The translations under genes were made by a program, and so were the position numbers. A stretch of 64,000 bases of DNA from Acinetobacter sp. ANC 4648. GTDB lineage: Bacteria; Pseudomonadota; Gammaproteobacteria; Pseudomonadales; Moraxellaceae. Positions 1-9,142 of this stretch are shown here, piece by piece. The notes under the pieces were generated by a model that saw only the letters and a program-made list of their open reading frames with translations, did no database searches and was not told where the DNA came from. Each line of letters begins with the position of its first letter. The stretch's first letter is position 1. The stretch spans positions 248,001 to 312,000 of the forward strand of contig NZ_NEGI01000005.1 of NCBI RefSeq assembly GCF_002135345.1, read 5' to 3'.

Positions 1-333
1 TAAAACTACGCCCGCACACCAATCTGCGAGTGCTTGAACACGTTCTGAAAGAAAATGCTCATCATCTGGAAGCATTGGAAGATAATCCAATTCATCTTCA
101 GACAAAGCATGGGCAACATCATTAGCTTCTTCTTCAAGTAAAGCTAAAGCCTCATCATCTAATTTCGGAATATTAAGTGTTGATAAAATTTGTAACCATT
201 CATCACGAGTAGGCGCTTCGGTTACACAAACTATACCAGTTAAAAGACCATGTAACTCACTAGGACTTGAAATCTCTTCAATACCCTCAAAATTATGCTT
301 CCAATCTGACCAACCTGAAATATCGTCTTGCAT
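1..333 (-). CDS. UPF0149 family protein (YgfB/YecA-like), C-terminus missing
   Basis: The first 111 codons read without a stop and run off the left edge, so the C-terminus is outside the window. The acidic, helix-rich protein carries the family pattern of an early SPSELHGLLTG segment and a later ADWCAGV segment. UPF0149 proteins are cytoplasmic and about 180-200 residues long, with no firmly assigned role here. The ATG at 331-333 diverges from the coiled-coil and zapA genes. This UPF0149-zapA-6S RNA neighbourhood is common in gammaproteobacteria, which supports the call. Confidence 0.85.
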   Translation of the reverse strand, partial: MQDDISGWSDWKHNFEGIEEISSPSELHGLLTGIVCVTEAPTRDEWLQILSTLNIPKLDDEALALLEEEANDVAHALSEDELDYLPMLPDDEHFLSERVQALADWCAGVVL

Positions 334-398
334 TCGTTTATCCAACCTCTATACTTCTGTATATATTACCTTTGATTGCAAATCTGTGCGACCACGTT

Positions 399-956
399 AT
401 GTTAGAACAATTACAGCGTCTACAGACGCATATTGGCGCCTTAAAAACACGCCTTGAAACTGTTGAGAATGAAAACCGATCACTGTTAAAAGAAAAGGAT
501 AACAGTGAAGAGAAGTCTCATGCCCAAATTATGCATAAAAACAGCATCATTACACACAAGCAAGATGAAGTAGATAATCTTACAGAACAACTTTCTGGGC
601 TACAATCTCAATTCCAACACTTGAATACAGATGCGACTGCTCTTGCAGAACGCTATGGACGTTTGGAAAAAAGTTGTACTGACTTGAAAACACGGTTCCA
701 AGAAATTCTTGCCGAACGTAATGAATTAAGGATTGTTAAAGAAAAAGTGTTGAATGAACAACGGCATGCTCAGCAAGAGATTACTGATTTGCACGCTGAA
801 CGTGAACGCTTAATTCAAAAAAATGATCATGCAAAAGCGAAAGTTGAAGCGATTATTCAGCGTCTTGCTATTTTGGGTACGGAACAAGATCATCATGCGC
901 AAGAAATTCAGCAACTTGCTCATCCGACTGAAAATAATGAGGAGGCATCATCATGA
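399..956 (+). CDS. coiled-coil protein upstream of zapA (TIGR02449/ZapB-like)
   Basis: This 185-residue protein is almost entirely heptad-rich coiled coil, starting MLEQLQRLQ and ending in an acidic tail, with no membrane segment or catalytic motif. I chose ATG 399 because the frame is also open further upstream (from 267), but that would overlap the start of the divergent UPF0149 gene and add a non-coiled hydrophobic stretch. The stop overlaps the zapA start by four bases (ATGA), so the two are probably translationally coupled. A short coiled-coil protein precedes zapA in Pseudomonas-type genomes, so a role in division-ring assembly is reasonable but inferred. It is longer than the roughly 70-residue TIGR02449 members. 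Confidence 0.7.
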   Translation: MLEQLQRLQTHIGALKTRLETVENENRSLLKEKDNSEEKSHAQIMHKNSIITHKQDEVDNLTEQLSGLQSQFQHLNTDATALAERYGRLEKSCTDLKTRFQEILAERNELRIVKEKVLNEQRHAQQEITDLHAERERLIQKNDHAKAKVEAIIQRLAILGTEQDHHAQEIQQLAHPTENNEEASS

Positions 957-1237
957 CTGAAGTTGTGACTGTTGAATTACGTTTAATTGAACAAATTTTT
1001 CGCCTTTCTACGACTACTAATCAAAAAGCAGACTTAGAACGTGCTGGGCAACTTTTAAACGAAAAATTTCAGGAATTTCGTCGTAAAGCCCCTAACATGG
1101 AACATAACAAGCTCATGATTATGGTGGCTTTGGAATTAATGCAAGAAATTCTCACCATGAATAAATCGTTACAAGAGTATTCACATTGTGAGCGCTTACT
1201 CAGTACCATGCTTGAAGATGTTGAAAAAGCGGTATAA
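953..1237 (+). CDS. zapA: cell division protein ZapA
   Basis: The 94-residue product matches ZapA in size and layout: an N-terminal beta/alpha head (VTVELRLIEQIFRLS), then a long C-terminal helix that forms a coiled-coil tetramer. ZapA binds and bundles FtsZ at midcell. It overlaps the preceding coiled-coil gene by four bases and is followed by 6S RNA, the classical arrangement. The last codons (Glu-Lys-Ala-Val) are also the 5' arm of its terminator hairpin. The identification rests on length, architecture and context. Confidence 0.88.
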   Translation: MTEVVTVELRLIEQIFRLSTTTNQKADLERAGQLLNEKFQEFRRKAPNMEHNKLMIMVALELMQEILTMNKSLQEYSHCERLLSTMLEDVEKAV

Positions 1238-1247
1238 ACCGCTTTTT
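1224..1247 (+). terminator. intrinsic terminator overlapping the end of zapA
   Basis: AAAAAGCGGT at 1224-1233 pairs perfectly with ACCGCTTTTT at 1238-1247 around an ATAA loop. The 5' arm is coding sequence and the loop and 3' arm include the stop codon. Confidence 0.8.
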
Positions 1248-1305
1248 CTTTGTGCAAACAAATGTGATTATGGTATTAAATTTATATAATTTAACCGATG
1301 ACGAT

Positions 1306-1333
1306 TTGCCTCTCACGATAGATTATGTATACT
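1306..1333 (+). promoter_or_regulatory. sigma-70 promoter for 6S RNA
   Basis: TTGCCT at 1306-1311 and TATACT at 1328-1333 are 16 bases apart, just upstream of the predicted 6S RNA 5' end. Confidence 0.6.
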
Positions 1334-1338
1334 AATTA

Positions 1339-1521
1339 CATCTCTGAGATGTTCGCCAGCGGGTCTAATTCCCCTGCCGATACTTAAACTTACGGATGTG
1401 TTCTGTATATTTTGAGTGTATGCCCACCCCGAGTGGGAAACCTATTAAGTGTACGTCACGTCCACCTTGAACTCATCGGGTTCAGGGTAACGACATTGCA
1501 GCGGCATCTTCGGAGTGTTTT
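1339..1521 (+). ncRNA. ssrS: 6S RNA
   Basis: The sequence follows the E. coli 6S RNA at its diagnostic places. The 5' closing stem is TCTCTGAGATGTTCGCCAGC, the downstream strand of the central bubble has CACCTTGAAC followed by GGGTTCAGGGT, and the 3' stem is GCGGCATCTTCGGAG. The length of about 182 nt is typical. 6S RNA mimics an open promoter and sequesters sigma-70 RNA polymerase in stationary phase. It sits directly after zapA as in E. coli, but the usual next gene, 5-formyltetrahydrofolate cyclo-ligase, lies about 18.7 kb away at 20211. The ends are accurate to a few bases. Confidence 0.93.
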
Positions 1522-2061
1522 ATTTAAAATAAAAACAATAACTTATTAAAAATAGACTACTCCCTTAGATATTCAAAAATATCCCCCTGATAATTAGAGT
1601 CTAAAAACCACCTCATCGTATTACTGCTTCATGTACCTTGAATTTAAATAAAAAATAATTGGTAAAAAGGGTTACTCATACTCTGTCACTGAGAATCTTT
1701 ATTAAATATAGTTAATAGATAAAGAGGTTAATCAAGTAGCAGTGAAAAACGTCAGCTCAGCATTTCTTCTTTTAAGATCCATCATTATAGACGTTACTTA
1801 GGCTCTAGTTTAGATGATTCTTAAATTATAAAAATCATGTTACTATTCACCTAAAATAACTCTGATCATATCAAGAGCTGCTTACTAATCCAGTAAACAA
1901 CTATCATATTCGTTACTACATTTTTTTAGAATTTGCTGAATCAGCCCATAATCCCAACTTTATTTAAAATTAATTATCAATATATTCATTAGCTTAAGTT
2001 TTTTTTAACATTTTTATAAAAAATCTATTTTCAAAATCAGAAATATTTGTGTAAAGTTTGC

Positions 2062-2073
2062 TGTATATACAAG
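2062..2073. promoter_or_regulatory. candidate HutC operator upstream of hutH
   Basis: TGTATATACAAG, built on the palindrome GTATATAC at 2063-2070, is the exact reverse complement of the 12-mer CTTGTATATACA upstream of hutU at 16539-16550. It lies about 300 bases before hutH. Known HutC sites in Pseudomonas have a similar TGTATA-centred palindrome. Confidence 0.65.
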
Positions 2074-2145
2074 ACTATACGTATCCACACAAACGTTAAA
2101 ATTATTAGTCAATATAAAACATGACCAAAAGACAGGAGTCTGAAA

Positions 2146-2223
2146 GTGATCATCACAAATTTCAGTAATGAAAAAGTGAATACATTATCTGATACACAAT
2201 TAAATGGACTCATGAATAGATAG
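2146..2223 (+). CDS. possible 25-residue peptide in the hutH leader
   Basis: A GTG codon follows CAGGAG with a 7-base spacer, a good ribosome-binding site, and opens 25 codons ending at TAG 2221-2223. It lies between the putative HutC operator and hutH. It could be a leader peptide, the remnant of a lost gene, or chance. I recognise no homology and it contains no histidine codons, so a histidine attenuation leader is unlikely. Confidence 0.25.
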   Translation: MIITNFSNEKVNTLSDTQLNGLMNR

Positions 2224-2375
2224 GTAGTGTGACAAAGATGGTGTGCGATACCTTCATCTTAAAAGTGACAATTAATTGATACTCATAGATTAAAAATGAT
2301 TGAACTCACCTGCTAATATTTTAAGGAAAATAAAATATTAGCAGGATATACGAAATGATAAAAAGGTAAACGAAA

Positions 2376-3908
2376 ATGGAACTTCTTCTTCAACCAGGTA
2401 AACTTAATCTTGCTGATCTACGTCAGGCTTATTTAAATCCTATTCAAGTCAAACTTGATGAAAGTGCACTTCCTGCAATTCAAGCAAGTGTTGATTGTGT
2501 GAATAAAATCATTCATGAAGGTCGTACAGCTTATGGAATTAATACTGGATTTGGCTTATTAGCTTCTACTAAAATTGCACCTGAAGATTTAGAACAATTA
2601 CAACGTTCTTTAGTTCTTTCACATGCAGCTGGTGTTGGTGAGCCGCTAAATGATAACATGGTTCGTCTAATCATGTTGCTGAAAGCAAATAGCTTAGCTC
2701 GTGGTTTTTCAGGTATTCGTTTAAGCGTAATTAATGCGCTATTGGCATTAATTAATGCTGAAGTTTATCCACATATTCCACTGAAAGGTTCAGTCGGTGC
2801 ATCAGGTGACTTAGCACCACTCGCACATATGTCTTTGGTCTTATTAGGTGAAAGTAAAGCACGTTACAAAGGTGAATGGTTACCTGCTGTTGAAGCTTTA
2901 AAAATTGCGGGTTTAGAACCAATTTCTTTAGCTGCAAAAGAAGGTCTTGCACTATTAAATGGGACACAAGTCTCTACAGCATATGCTTTACGCGGTTTAT
3001 TTGAAGCGGAAGATTTATTCTCAGCTGCTGTTGTTTGTGGTGGCTTAAGTGTTGAAGCTATGCTTGGCTCACGCTCACCATTTGATGCACGTGTACATGA
3101 AGTCCGTGGTCAACGTGGTCAAATTGATGTTGCTGCTGCTTATCGTGATTTACTCCTAGATCATAGTGAAATTGGTCAATCACATGAAGGTTGTGAAAAA
3201 GTACAAGATCCGTATTCTTTACGTTGTCAGCCACAAGTTATGGGTGCATGTTTAACGCAAATTCGTCAGGCTGCTGAAGTTCTTGAAATTGAGTCAAATG
3301 CTGTTTCAGATAACCCATTGGTTTTTGCGAAAGAAGGTGATGTAATTTCAGGTGGTAATTTCCATGCAGAGCCTGTCGCAATGGCTGCGGATAATCTAGC
3401 ATTGGCAATTGCAGAAATTGGTTCATTATCTGAACGTCGTATTTCGATGATGATGGATCGCCATATGTCACAATTGCCACCATTTTTAGTAGAAAATGGC
3501 GGAATCAACTCAGGTTTTATGATTGCACAAGTCACAGCAGCAGCTTTGGCCAGTGACAATAAAGCATTGGCACATCCAGCAAGCGTAGACAGCTTACCTA
3601 CCTCTGCCAATCAAGAAGATCACGTGTCTATGGCGCCAAATGCAGGTAAGCGTTTATGGCCAATGGCGGAAAATGTACGTGGTGTTTTAGCGATTGAATG
3701 GCTAGGTGCATGCCAAGGCTTAGATTTCCGTAAGGGATTAAAAAGCACAGTGAAATTGGAGCGCGCACGTCATATTTTACGTGATCAAGTACCTTATTAC
3801 AGTGAAGATCGTTTCTTTGCACCAGATATTGAACAAGCCAGTGATTTATTGGCAAGTGGATGTTTAAATGAATTAGTTATTGCCAAATTATTACCTAGTC
3901 TTGCATAA
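2376..3908 (+). CDS. hutH: histidine ammonia-lyase
   Basis: HutH deaminates L-histidine to trans-urocanate and ammonia, the first step of histidine catabolism. The 510-residue length is normal. The Ala-Ser-Gly triad that cyclises into the MIO electrophile is at residues 142-144 in the context [11 protein letters not shown], and the N-terminal YGINTGFG signature is at about 53-60. The start is ATG 2376. Unlike most hut clusters, hutH is about 11 kb from hutU and on the opposite strand, paired only with the transporter hutT. The upstream GTATATAC palindrome suggests HutC control. Confidence 0.97.
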   Translation: MELLLQPGKLNLADLRQAYLNPIQVKLDESALPAIQASVDCVNKIIHEGRTAYGINTGFGLLASTKIAPEDLEQLQRSLVLSHAAGVGEPLNDNMVRLIMLLKANSLARGFSGIRLSVINALLALINAEVYPHIPLKGSVGASGDLAPLAHMSLVLLGESKARYKGEWLPAVEALKIAGLEPISLAAKEGLALLNGTQVSTAYALRGLFEAEDLFSAAVVCGGLSVEAMLGSRSPFDARVHEVRGQRGQIDVAAAYRDLLLDHSEIGQSHEGCEKVQDPYSLRCQPQVMGACLTQIRQAAEVLEIESNAVSDNPLVFAKEGDVISGGNFHAEPVAMAADNLALAIAEIGSLSERRISMMMDRHMSQLPPFLVENGGINSGFMIAQVTAAALASDNKALAHPASVDSLPTSANQEDHVSMAPNAGKRLWPMAENVRGVLAIEWLGACQGLDFRKGLKSTVKLERARHILRDQVPYYSEDRFFAPDIEQASDLLASGCLNELVIAKLLPSLA

Positions 3909-3920
3909 GTTGTGATTAAA

Positions 3921-3945
3921 AAAAGGTCACATGATGTGACCTTTT
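3921..3945 (+). terminator. hairpin between hutH and hutT
   Basis: AAAAGGTCAC at 3921-3930 pairs with GTGACCTTTT at 3936-3945. It is a short, near-palindromic terminator-like element and may attenuate transcription from hutH into hutT. Confidence 0.6.
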
Positions 3946-3981
3946 ATCAAACAAAAATTTCCTCAAGGATTGGAGATTCAC

Positions 3982-5394
3982 ATGTCACAAGATTCTGCTT
4001 TAAAAAGAGGCTTGAACACCCGCCACATACGCTTTTTAGCTTTAGGCTCAGCGATTGGAACAGGTCTGTTTTATGGTTCTGCAACTGCCATTCAAATGGC
4101 AGGACCTTCTGTATTAATTGCTTATATTGTTGCTGGGATTGCAATTTATATTGTCATGCGCGCACTGGGTGAAATGTCTGTACATAATCCAGTTTCAGGT
4201 TCTTTTAGTCATTATGCATCCAAATATATTGGCCCATTTGCGGGTTTCACCACAGGTTGGACCTATGTATTTGAAATGATCATAGTAGCATTGGCAGATG
4301 TCACTGCATTTGGGATTTACATGGGATTTTGGTATCCCGATGTACCGCGCTGGATTTGGATTTTATCGTTAATTTTATTTTTGGGTGCAATCAATTTAAT
4401 TCACGTAAAAGTCTTTGGTGAATTAGAATTTTGGCTCTCCATTATTAAAGTAACCGCCATTATTGCCATGATTGTAGGTGGTTTTGGACTCATGTTTTAT
4501 GGCTTCCATAACGATCAAAGTGCGATCGTATCGGGTGTTCAAAATTTATGGTTGTATGATGGTTTCATGCCTCATGGGATTGGCGGTTTAGTCGCCTGCT
4601 TATCTGTGGTAGTTTTTGCCTTTGGTGGGATTGAAATTATTGGTATTACTGCCGGTGAATCTGAAGATCCAAAGAAATCGATTCCTAAAGCTATTAATGC
4701 TGTTCCAGTTCGTATTTTATTATTCTATGTCTTGACTATTTTTGTACTCATGTCAATTTTCCCTTGGAATCAAATTGGTACACAAGGCAGTCCATTTGTA
4801 CAAATTTTTGAAAGCTTAGGTATTAAATCTGCTGCAACAATCTTAAATATTGTAGTCATTTCTGCAGCAATTTCAGCAATTAATAGTGATGTTTTTGGTG
4901 CAGGTCGTATGTTATATGGCATGGCTCAAAGTGGCCAAGCACCGACTATATTTACCAAAGTGTCTAAAAATGGTGTGCCTTGGATGACTGTAGTTGTTAT
5001 GGCAGGGGTGTTATTGATTGGGGTTGTGCTGAATTACTTTATTCCTAAAGATATATTCTTAATTATTGCCTCAATTGCCACGTTTGCCACAGTCTGGGTT
5101 TGGTTGATGATTCTTGTTTCGCAAATTGCAATGCGTCGTAAACTCTCAACGGAAGAAATTAAAGCTTTAGATTTTCCTGTGATTGGTTGGCCATATGCTC
5201 CAGCATTTGCCATTATATTCATGTTGTTTATTTTAGCGATGATGGCTTATTTTCCAGATTCTAGACCTGCAATTTACGTTGGATTCGGTTGGCTGGCTAT
5301 TTTATGGGTTGCTTATATTGTTAAAGTTAAACCTAAATTGAAAGCTTTTGAAAGTGAATTAACGCCACAACAAAACTTAGAAATAAAAGGCTAA
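3982..5394 (+). CDS. hutT: histidine/amino-acid permease (APC superfamily, HutT/ProY-like)
   Basis: This 470-residue inner-membrane transporter of the amino-acid-polyamine-organocation superfamily has about 12 predicted membrane helices. The first helix motif [17 protein letters not shown], with the unwound Gly-Ser-Ala-Ile-Gly-Thr-Gly segment, binds the substrate amino group in this family. I prefer ATG 3982, which has GGAG six bases upstream, over the in-frame ATG at 3970. Its place right after hutH makes histidine, or possibly urocanate, the probable substrate. ProY- and RocC-type relatives import other amino acids, so specificity is inferred from context. Confidence 0.85.
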   Translation: MSQDSALKRGLNTRHIRFLALGSAIGTGLFYGSATAIQMAGPSVLIAYIVAGIAIYIVMRALGEMSVHNPVSGSFSHYASKYIGPFAGFTTGWTYVFEMIIVALADVTAFGIYMGFWYPDVPRWIWILSLILFLGAINLIHVKVFGELEFWLSIIKVTAIIAMIVGGFGLMFYGFHNDQSAIVSGVQNLWLYDGFMPHGIGGLVACLSVVVFAFGGIEIIGITAGESEDPKKSIPKAINAVPVRILLFYVLTIFVLMSIFPWNQIGTQGSPFVQIFESLGIKSAATILNIVVISAAISAINSDVFGAGRMLYGMAQSGQAPTIFTKVSKNGVPWMTVVVMAGVLLIGVVLNYFIPKDIFLIIASIATFATVWVWLMILVSQIAMRRKLSTEEIKALDFPVIGWPYAPAFAIIFMLFILAMMAYFPDSRPAIYVGFGWLAILWVAYIVKVKPKLKAFESELTPQQNLEIKG

Positions 5395-5401
5395 GAAGCA
5401 A

Positions 5402-5429
5402 TCAGCCCAATTTTAAAAAATTGGGCTGA
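5402..5429 (+). terminator. terminator after hutT
   Basis: TCAGCCCAATTTT pairs with the complementary AAAATTGGGCTGA; the stem is centred at about 5416 and is followed by an A+T-rich stretch. Confidence 0.8.
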
Positions 5430-5730
5430 TCAAATATTTTTATATCAGGTCGATGATAGTACATATAACAACAATCTGTACTTGAAATATATGTTATTCA
5501 GTCATGCTTTTTAGACTTCAACTGATTCTGTAATCCCCTACCTCTTGTTTCCACCCGTTTTCACTCAAATCTTAAATTAATTTTTTATTGAATTAATAAT
5601 CAACATTATTTTCACAAAAATTGAGTGTGATTTCACAACTAAGTTGTTTACTAGAATCATTAATGATACGTGCTTAACTCTATCGCATAATACCTATTTA
5701 AAAAAATCATACATAATTAAAAAGATAAGC
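5430..5730. other. 301-base intergenic gap
   Basis: A+T-rich sequence between the converging hutT and HxlR-type genes. I see no gene or clear motif. Confidence 0.5.
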
Positions 5731-6084
5731 CTAATTTGCCTTTTCCATATTTTGTTCAATAATATCTAAAATATCTTCATTTTTATCCGCCCATTCATAA
5801 AGCATAAATAGTGGTTCAACGACTTTTTTTCCAATCTCAGTCAAAGAATAACTCACATGAGGTGGAATGACTTCATACACTTTTCGATCAATCAGACCAT
5901 AGCGCTCCAACTCTTTTAAACTTTGTATTAGCATTTTTTTTGATATACCGGGCATACAGCGTTGTAGCTCTCCAGTTCGTAATGAGTTATGGGAAAGCAC
6001 ATACAAAATCATCGAATTCCACTTATGCTCTAAAATTTTATGAATTCTGCGCCTAGGACAATTTTCCAAAAGAATCAATGACAT
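5731..6084 (-). CDS. HxlR-family transcriptional regulator
   Basis: The 117-residue protein is one winged helix-turn-helix of the HxlR class: a near N-terminal Cys (ENCPRRR), the core KWNSMILYVL, the recognition region LRTGELQRCMPGISKKML, and a wing with YSLTEIGKKV. HxlR proteins are dimeric regulators, often sensing electrophiles or redox change through the N-terminal Cys, and commonly control an adjacent oxidoreductase. It is divergent from the quinone-oxidoreductase-like gene at 6201, and the shared 116-base gap holds repeated GGTAAC elements. The regulatory target is inferred from that arrangement. Confidence 0.9.
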   Translation of the reverse strand: MSLILLENCPRRRIHKILEHKWNSMILYVLSHNSLRTGELQRCMPGISKKMLIQSLKELERYGLIDRKVYEVIPPHVSYSLTEIGKKVVEPLFMLYEWADKNEDILDIIEQNMEKAN

Positions 6085-6104
6085 CTATTAACAACCTCAC
6101 TCAC

Positions 6105-6140
6105 GGTAACTTTTTTACCACCACGGTACAAAAAGGTAAC
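6105..6140. promoter_or_regulatory. candidate HxlR operator between divergent genes
   Basis: GGTAAC occurs at 6105-6110 and again at 6135-6140, exactly 30 bases apart. Between them an inverted repeat (TTTTTTACC, then GGTACAAAAA) is centred near 6122. Symmetric sites in a divergent HxlR promoter region are typical of autoregulation. Confidence 0.5.
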
Positions 6141-6200
6141 TAGTTGCCAACACTAACATTTTGATAAAAAATAAGCCATATTCTTACGAGTTGAATACAA

Positions 6201-7217
6201 ATGAATACAGGTAAAATGAAAGCCTTAATTCTAAAAAGCTACGAAACCGGAACACTGCATTTAGAAAATATAAATATTCCTAAGCTTGTTAACGGTCATG
6301 TTTTAGTAAAAATTGCGGTCAGTGGTACAAATCCAATTGATAATAAAATTCGGACAGGGCAAGCCCCATATGCGATGCCCGAGCTTCCAGCGATTATTGG
6401 AACAGACATGGCAGGAACCATCATTGCTGTTGCAGATGACGTTGATCATTTTGCTGTGGGTAATGAGGTTTATGGTTTGGTTGGAGGTGTCCGAGGTTTA
6501 CCAGGAACACTAGCAGAATATGTGTTAGCTGATGTTCGTCTAATTGCTCTAAAACCTAAAAACTTGACCATGCGAGAAGCTGCGGCCATTCCTTTAACAT
6601 TTTTAACAGCTTGGGAAGGTTTAATTGATAAAGCGAACATACAACCAGAACAAACGGTTTTAGTGCAAGGTGGTGCTGGTGGTGTTGGACATATGGCAGT
6701 ACAAATTGCTGTAGCACATGGTGCAAAAGTTTATGCAATCGCATCGCAGGCAAAAAAAGAAATTATTGAAAGTTATGGCGCAATATTTTCTGACTATAAC
6801 CAACAAACCATTCATGAATGTGTAACTGAATTTACTGCGGGGAAAGGATTTGATGTTATTTACAACACCAACGGTGGCAAACAATTAGAACAAGTCCTTG
6901 AAGCTACTGTTCCTTATGGTCATATTATCAGTAGTAATGCATTCTCAGAGATTAACTTAGCGCCAAGTTCACTACGTAATGTAACTATTTCAGGCGTATT
7001 TATCTTATGGCCAATGCTTGAAAATAACAGAAGACAACATCATGGTGATATTTTAAAAATTGCTACGCAACTTGCGGAGGAAAACAAGCTTAAACCACTC
7101 GTTGATCCTAGAGAGTTTGATATCACGCAAACAGTGGAAGCTCATCATTATTTGGCTGAAGGCAAAGCTTTAGGTAAAATTGTAATTAACATCCCGCATG
7201 ATGCAAATGTTAAATAA
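6201..7217 (+). CDS. zinc-free alcohol dehydrogenase/quinone oxidoreductase (MDR family)
   Basis: This 338-residue medium-chain dehydrogenase/reductase has an N-terminal GroES-like domain (VKIAVSGTNPIDNKIRTG, then PAIIGTDMAG) and a nucleotide-binding fold with VLVQGGAGGVGHMAVQIA, whose AxxGxxG-type loop fits NADPH. It lacks the Cys/His zinc ligands of true alcohol dehydrogenases and resembles QorA/zeta-crystallin reductases of quinones or enones. ATG 6201 is used; ATG 6216 (MKALIL) is an equally plausible start. It is divergent from an HxlR regulator that probably represses it. The substrate is unknown. Confidence 0.88.
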   Translation: MNTGKMKALILKSYETGTLHLENINIPKLVNGHVLVKIAVSGTNPIDNKIRTGQAPYAMPELPAIIGTDMAGTIIAVADDVDHFAVGNEVYGLVGGVRGLPGTLAEYVLADVRLIALKPKNLTMREAAAIPLTFLTAWEGLIDKANIQPEQTVLVQGGAGGVGHMAVQIAVAHGAKVYAIASQAKKEIIESYGAIFSDYNQQTIHECVTEFTAGKGFDVIYNTNGGKQLEQVLEATVPYGHIISSNAFSEINLAPSSLRNVTISGVFILWPMLENNRRQHHGDILKIATQLAEENKLKPLVDPREFDITQTVEAHHYLAEGKALGKIVINIPHDANVK

Positions 7218-7238
7218 TTAAATATTTCCAGCTAAATG

Positions 7239-7267
7239 ATAAAGCCCAATCCAATATTGAGCTTTAT
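7239..7267 (+). terminator. imperfect terminator hairpin after the MDR gene
   Basis: ATAAAGC at 7239-7245 pairs with GCTTTAT at 7261-7267, with an inner CAAT/ATTG pairing and a small bulge. Confidence 0.5.
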
Positions 7268-7510
7268 CTCGAGCTGCAATCCATTCGATAAACTATATTT
7301 CCAAGTTGTATTTTTATATGAAAAATGCCTTTTATCTGAACCATTAACGCTAAGATCACCTTAAAAAATAAATCTCAATAGCGAGTAAAGGCAATAACGG
7401 CCTTTCAAAATATCAATAATTTAAATAGTTTAATCCTAAAAATATAAATTGGATTAAATAATAAAAATATTCAATGATGCATAGAACAAGCTTTTCAACA
7501 AGGATGATGG

Positions 7511-8806
7511 ATGATGAAGCAAAGAATTAGAATTGCAGTTATTGGCGGCGGAATCGCAGGATTAGCACTGATGACACAATTGATTAAAAATAAAAATATT
7601 GATGTGCATCTCTATGAAGCTGCACCACAGTTTTCAGAAATTGGAGCTGGTATTTCATTTGGGGCAAATGCCGTTAAAGCCATCTATTTATTAGGCTTAG
7701 CCACCCAGTATGAAAAAATTGCAGACCAAGTCAAAGCACCATATACAGATATTTGGTTTCAATGGCGAAATGGATATACCGATCAATACTTTTCGGCTTC
7801 TATTGCCCCAGATGTTGGGCAATCCTCCGTACACCGCGCAGACTTTTTAGAAAGCCTCATTCCATTTGTTCCTTCAACGCATGTACATTTTAATAAACGT
7901 GTAAAACAGGTAAATGCTTCACCTGATCAAGTACAAGTTCTTTTTATAGATGGACAAACCATTGAATGTGATTATGTAATTGGTTGTGACGGTATCCACT
8001 CGGTAGTCAGAGACCATGTACTCAATTCACAACAACTACCTCGTGTTACACCCCAATTTTCTGGTACTTGGGCTTATCGTGGAATTATTAAATTTCAAGA
8101 TTTTAAGCAAACACTGATTGAGCTGGATCATGACTTAGCATTGGCTGAAATTCCGCAAATGTTTCTGGGTAAAGACAAGCATATTTTGACCTTTCCAATT
8201 CGCCAAGGAGAAGAAATTAATATTGTTGCTTTTAAATCAGACCGAATGAATACCGTTTTACCTGAGAATACAGCATGGACTCGATCCATGACTAAACAAG
8301 AAATGTTAGATGATTTTTCAGATTGGAGTAATAGCTGTAAGGCACTGCTAAACTTAATTGAAGCACCCACCATTTGGGCTTTACATGAAATTCCGCCACT
8401 TGAGACATATAAAAATAAAAACCAAAATGTGATTTTAATAGGTGATGCAGCTCATGCAATGTTGCCCCATCAAGGTGCTGGTGCTGGTCAGGGGCTTGAA
8501 GATGCATTATTACTGTCACATTTATTAGCTTCAGAACATCTTGATCGGCAAAATATTCACTTAGTTTCCACTATATATGAAGACTTTCGAAAAAAACGTG
8601 CATCACAAGTCCAAACGACATCACGTGAAGCTGGGGAAATTTATGAATTATATGCCCCAGATTTTCAAAATTTTGACACGGTTGCTGCGCATTTAGAACA
8701 ACGTTTTGACTGGTTATGGCAGCATGATCTTGAACAAGAGCTGATCAATGCTCAAAAGTCATTTCATCAAATAATTCAATCACAGCGACAATCTTATTCA
8801 GCTTAG
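7511..8806 (+). CDS. FAD-dependent aromatic-ring monooxygenase (salicylate hydroxylase-like)
   Basis: This 431-residue group A flavoprotein monooxygenase has the FAD-binding GGGIAGLAL motif near residues 12-20, a central GCDGIHSVVR motif that touches FAD and NAD(P)H, and the second flavin motif GDAAHAMLPHQGAGAGQGLED. Such enzymes hydroxylate aromatic acids in the cytoplasm using NAD(P)H and O2. The start at 7511 has AAGGA six bases upstream; the adjacent ATG 7514 is an alternative. No ring-cleavage genes are adjacent, so the substrate cannot be named. The LysR gene downstream, now frameshifted, may have been its regulator. Confidence 0.88.
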   Translation: MMKQRIRIAVIGGGIAGLALMTQLIKNKNIDVHLYEAAPQFSEIGAGISFGANAVKAIYLLGLATQYEKIADQVKAPYTDIWFQWRNGYTDQYFSASIAPDVGQSSVHRADFLESLIPFVPSTHVHFNKRVKQVNASPDQVQVLFIDGQTIECDYVIGCDGIHSVVRDHVLNSQQLPRVTPQFSGTWAYRGIIKFQDFKQTLIELDHDLALAEIPQMFLGKDKHILTFPIRQGEEINIVAFKSDRMNTVLPENTAWTRSMTKQEMLDDFSDWSNSCKALLNLIEAPTIWALHEIPPLETYKNKNQNVILIGDAAHAMLPHQGAGAGQGLEDALLLSHLLASEHLDRQNIHLVSTIYEDFRKKRASQVQTTSREAGEIYELYAPDFQNFDTVAAHLEQRFDWLWQHDLEQELINAQKSFHQIIQSQRQSYSA

Positions 8807-8839
8807 TAAGCGAATTGATTAAAACTCATATTCAGATAG

Positions 8840-8886
8840 AGAAGTATTACTTTATACAATCTTATTCTTATTAAAGTAATACTTCT
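8840..8886 (+). terminator. long inverted repeat after the monooxygenase gene
   Basis: Perfect 15-base arms, AGAAGTATTACTTTA at 8840-8854 and TAAAGTAATACTTCT at 8872-8886, enclose a 17-base loop. It may be a terminator for the monooxygenase gene. The rest of the 336-base gap (8807-9142) shows nothing distinct. Confidence 0.55.
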
Positions 8887-9142
8887 TAATTAGTAAAATT
8901 TTGAATTACTTTTCTTTGAAGATGAAGTTGATTTATCAAATTGATAGGAAAACTCACAAAAACTTGACCACTAAATATAGTTTCAATACTTAAGCTACTA
9001 TTATAAGATCACCACTGCTCAAAATAACTTAGCCATAAATAATGAGTAAATCATTCAATTCGTGTGGTTATTTAACGATCATTAATATAACGCAATCGAC
9101 ACGCAATATGCTTTTTTCCGCAGTCTGAATAGGAATTTCACC

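Larger units (their letters stand above)
1522..2375. other. 854-base A+T-rich gap between 6S RNA and hutH
   Basis: I see no substantial gene here. The gap holds a HutC-type operator at 2062-2073 and one tiny reading frame at 2146-2223 with a good ribosome-binding site. The rest is very A+T rich with frequent stops in all frames. Confidence 0.6.
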
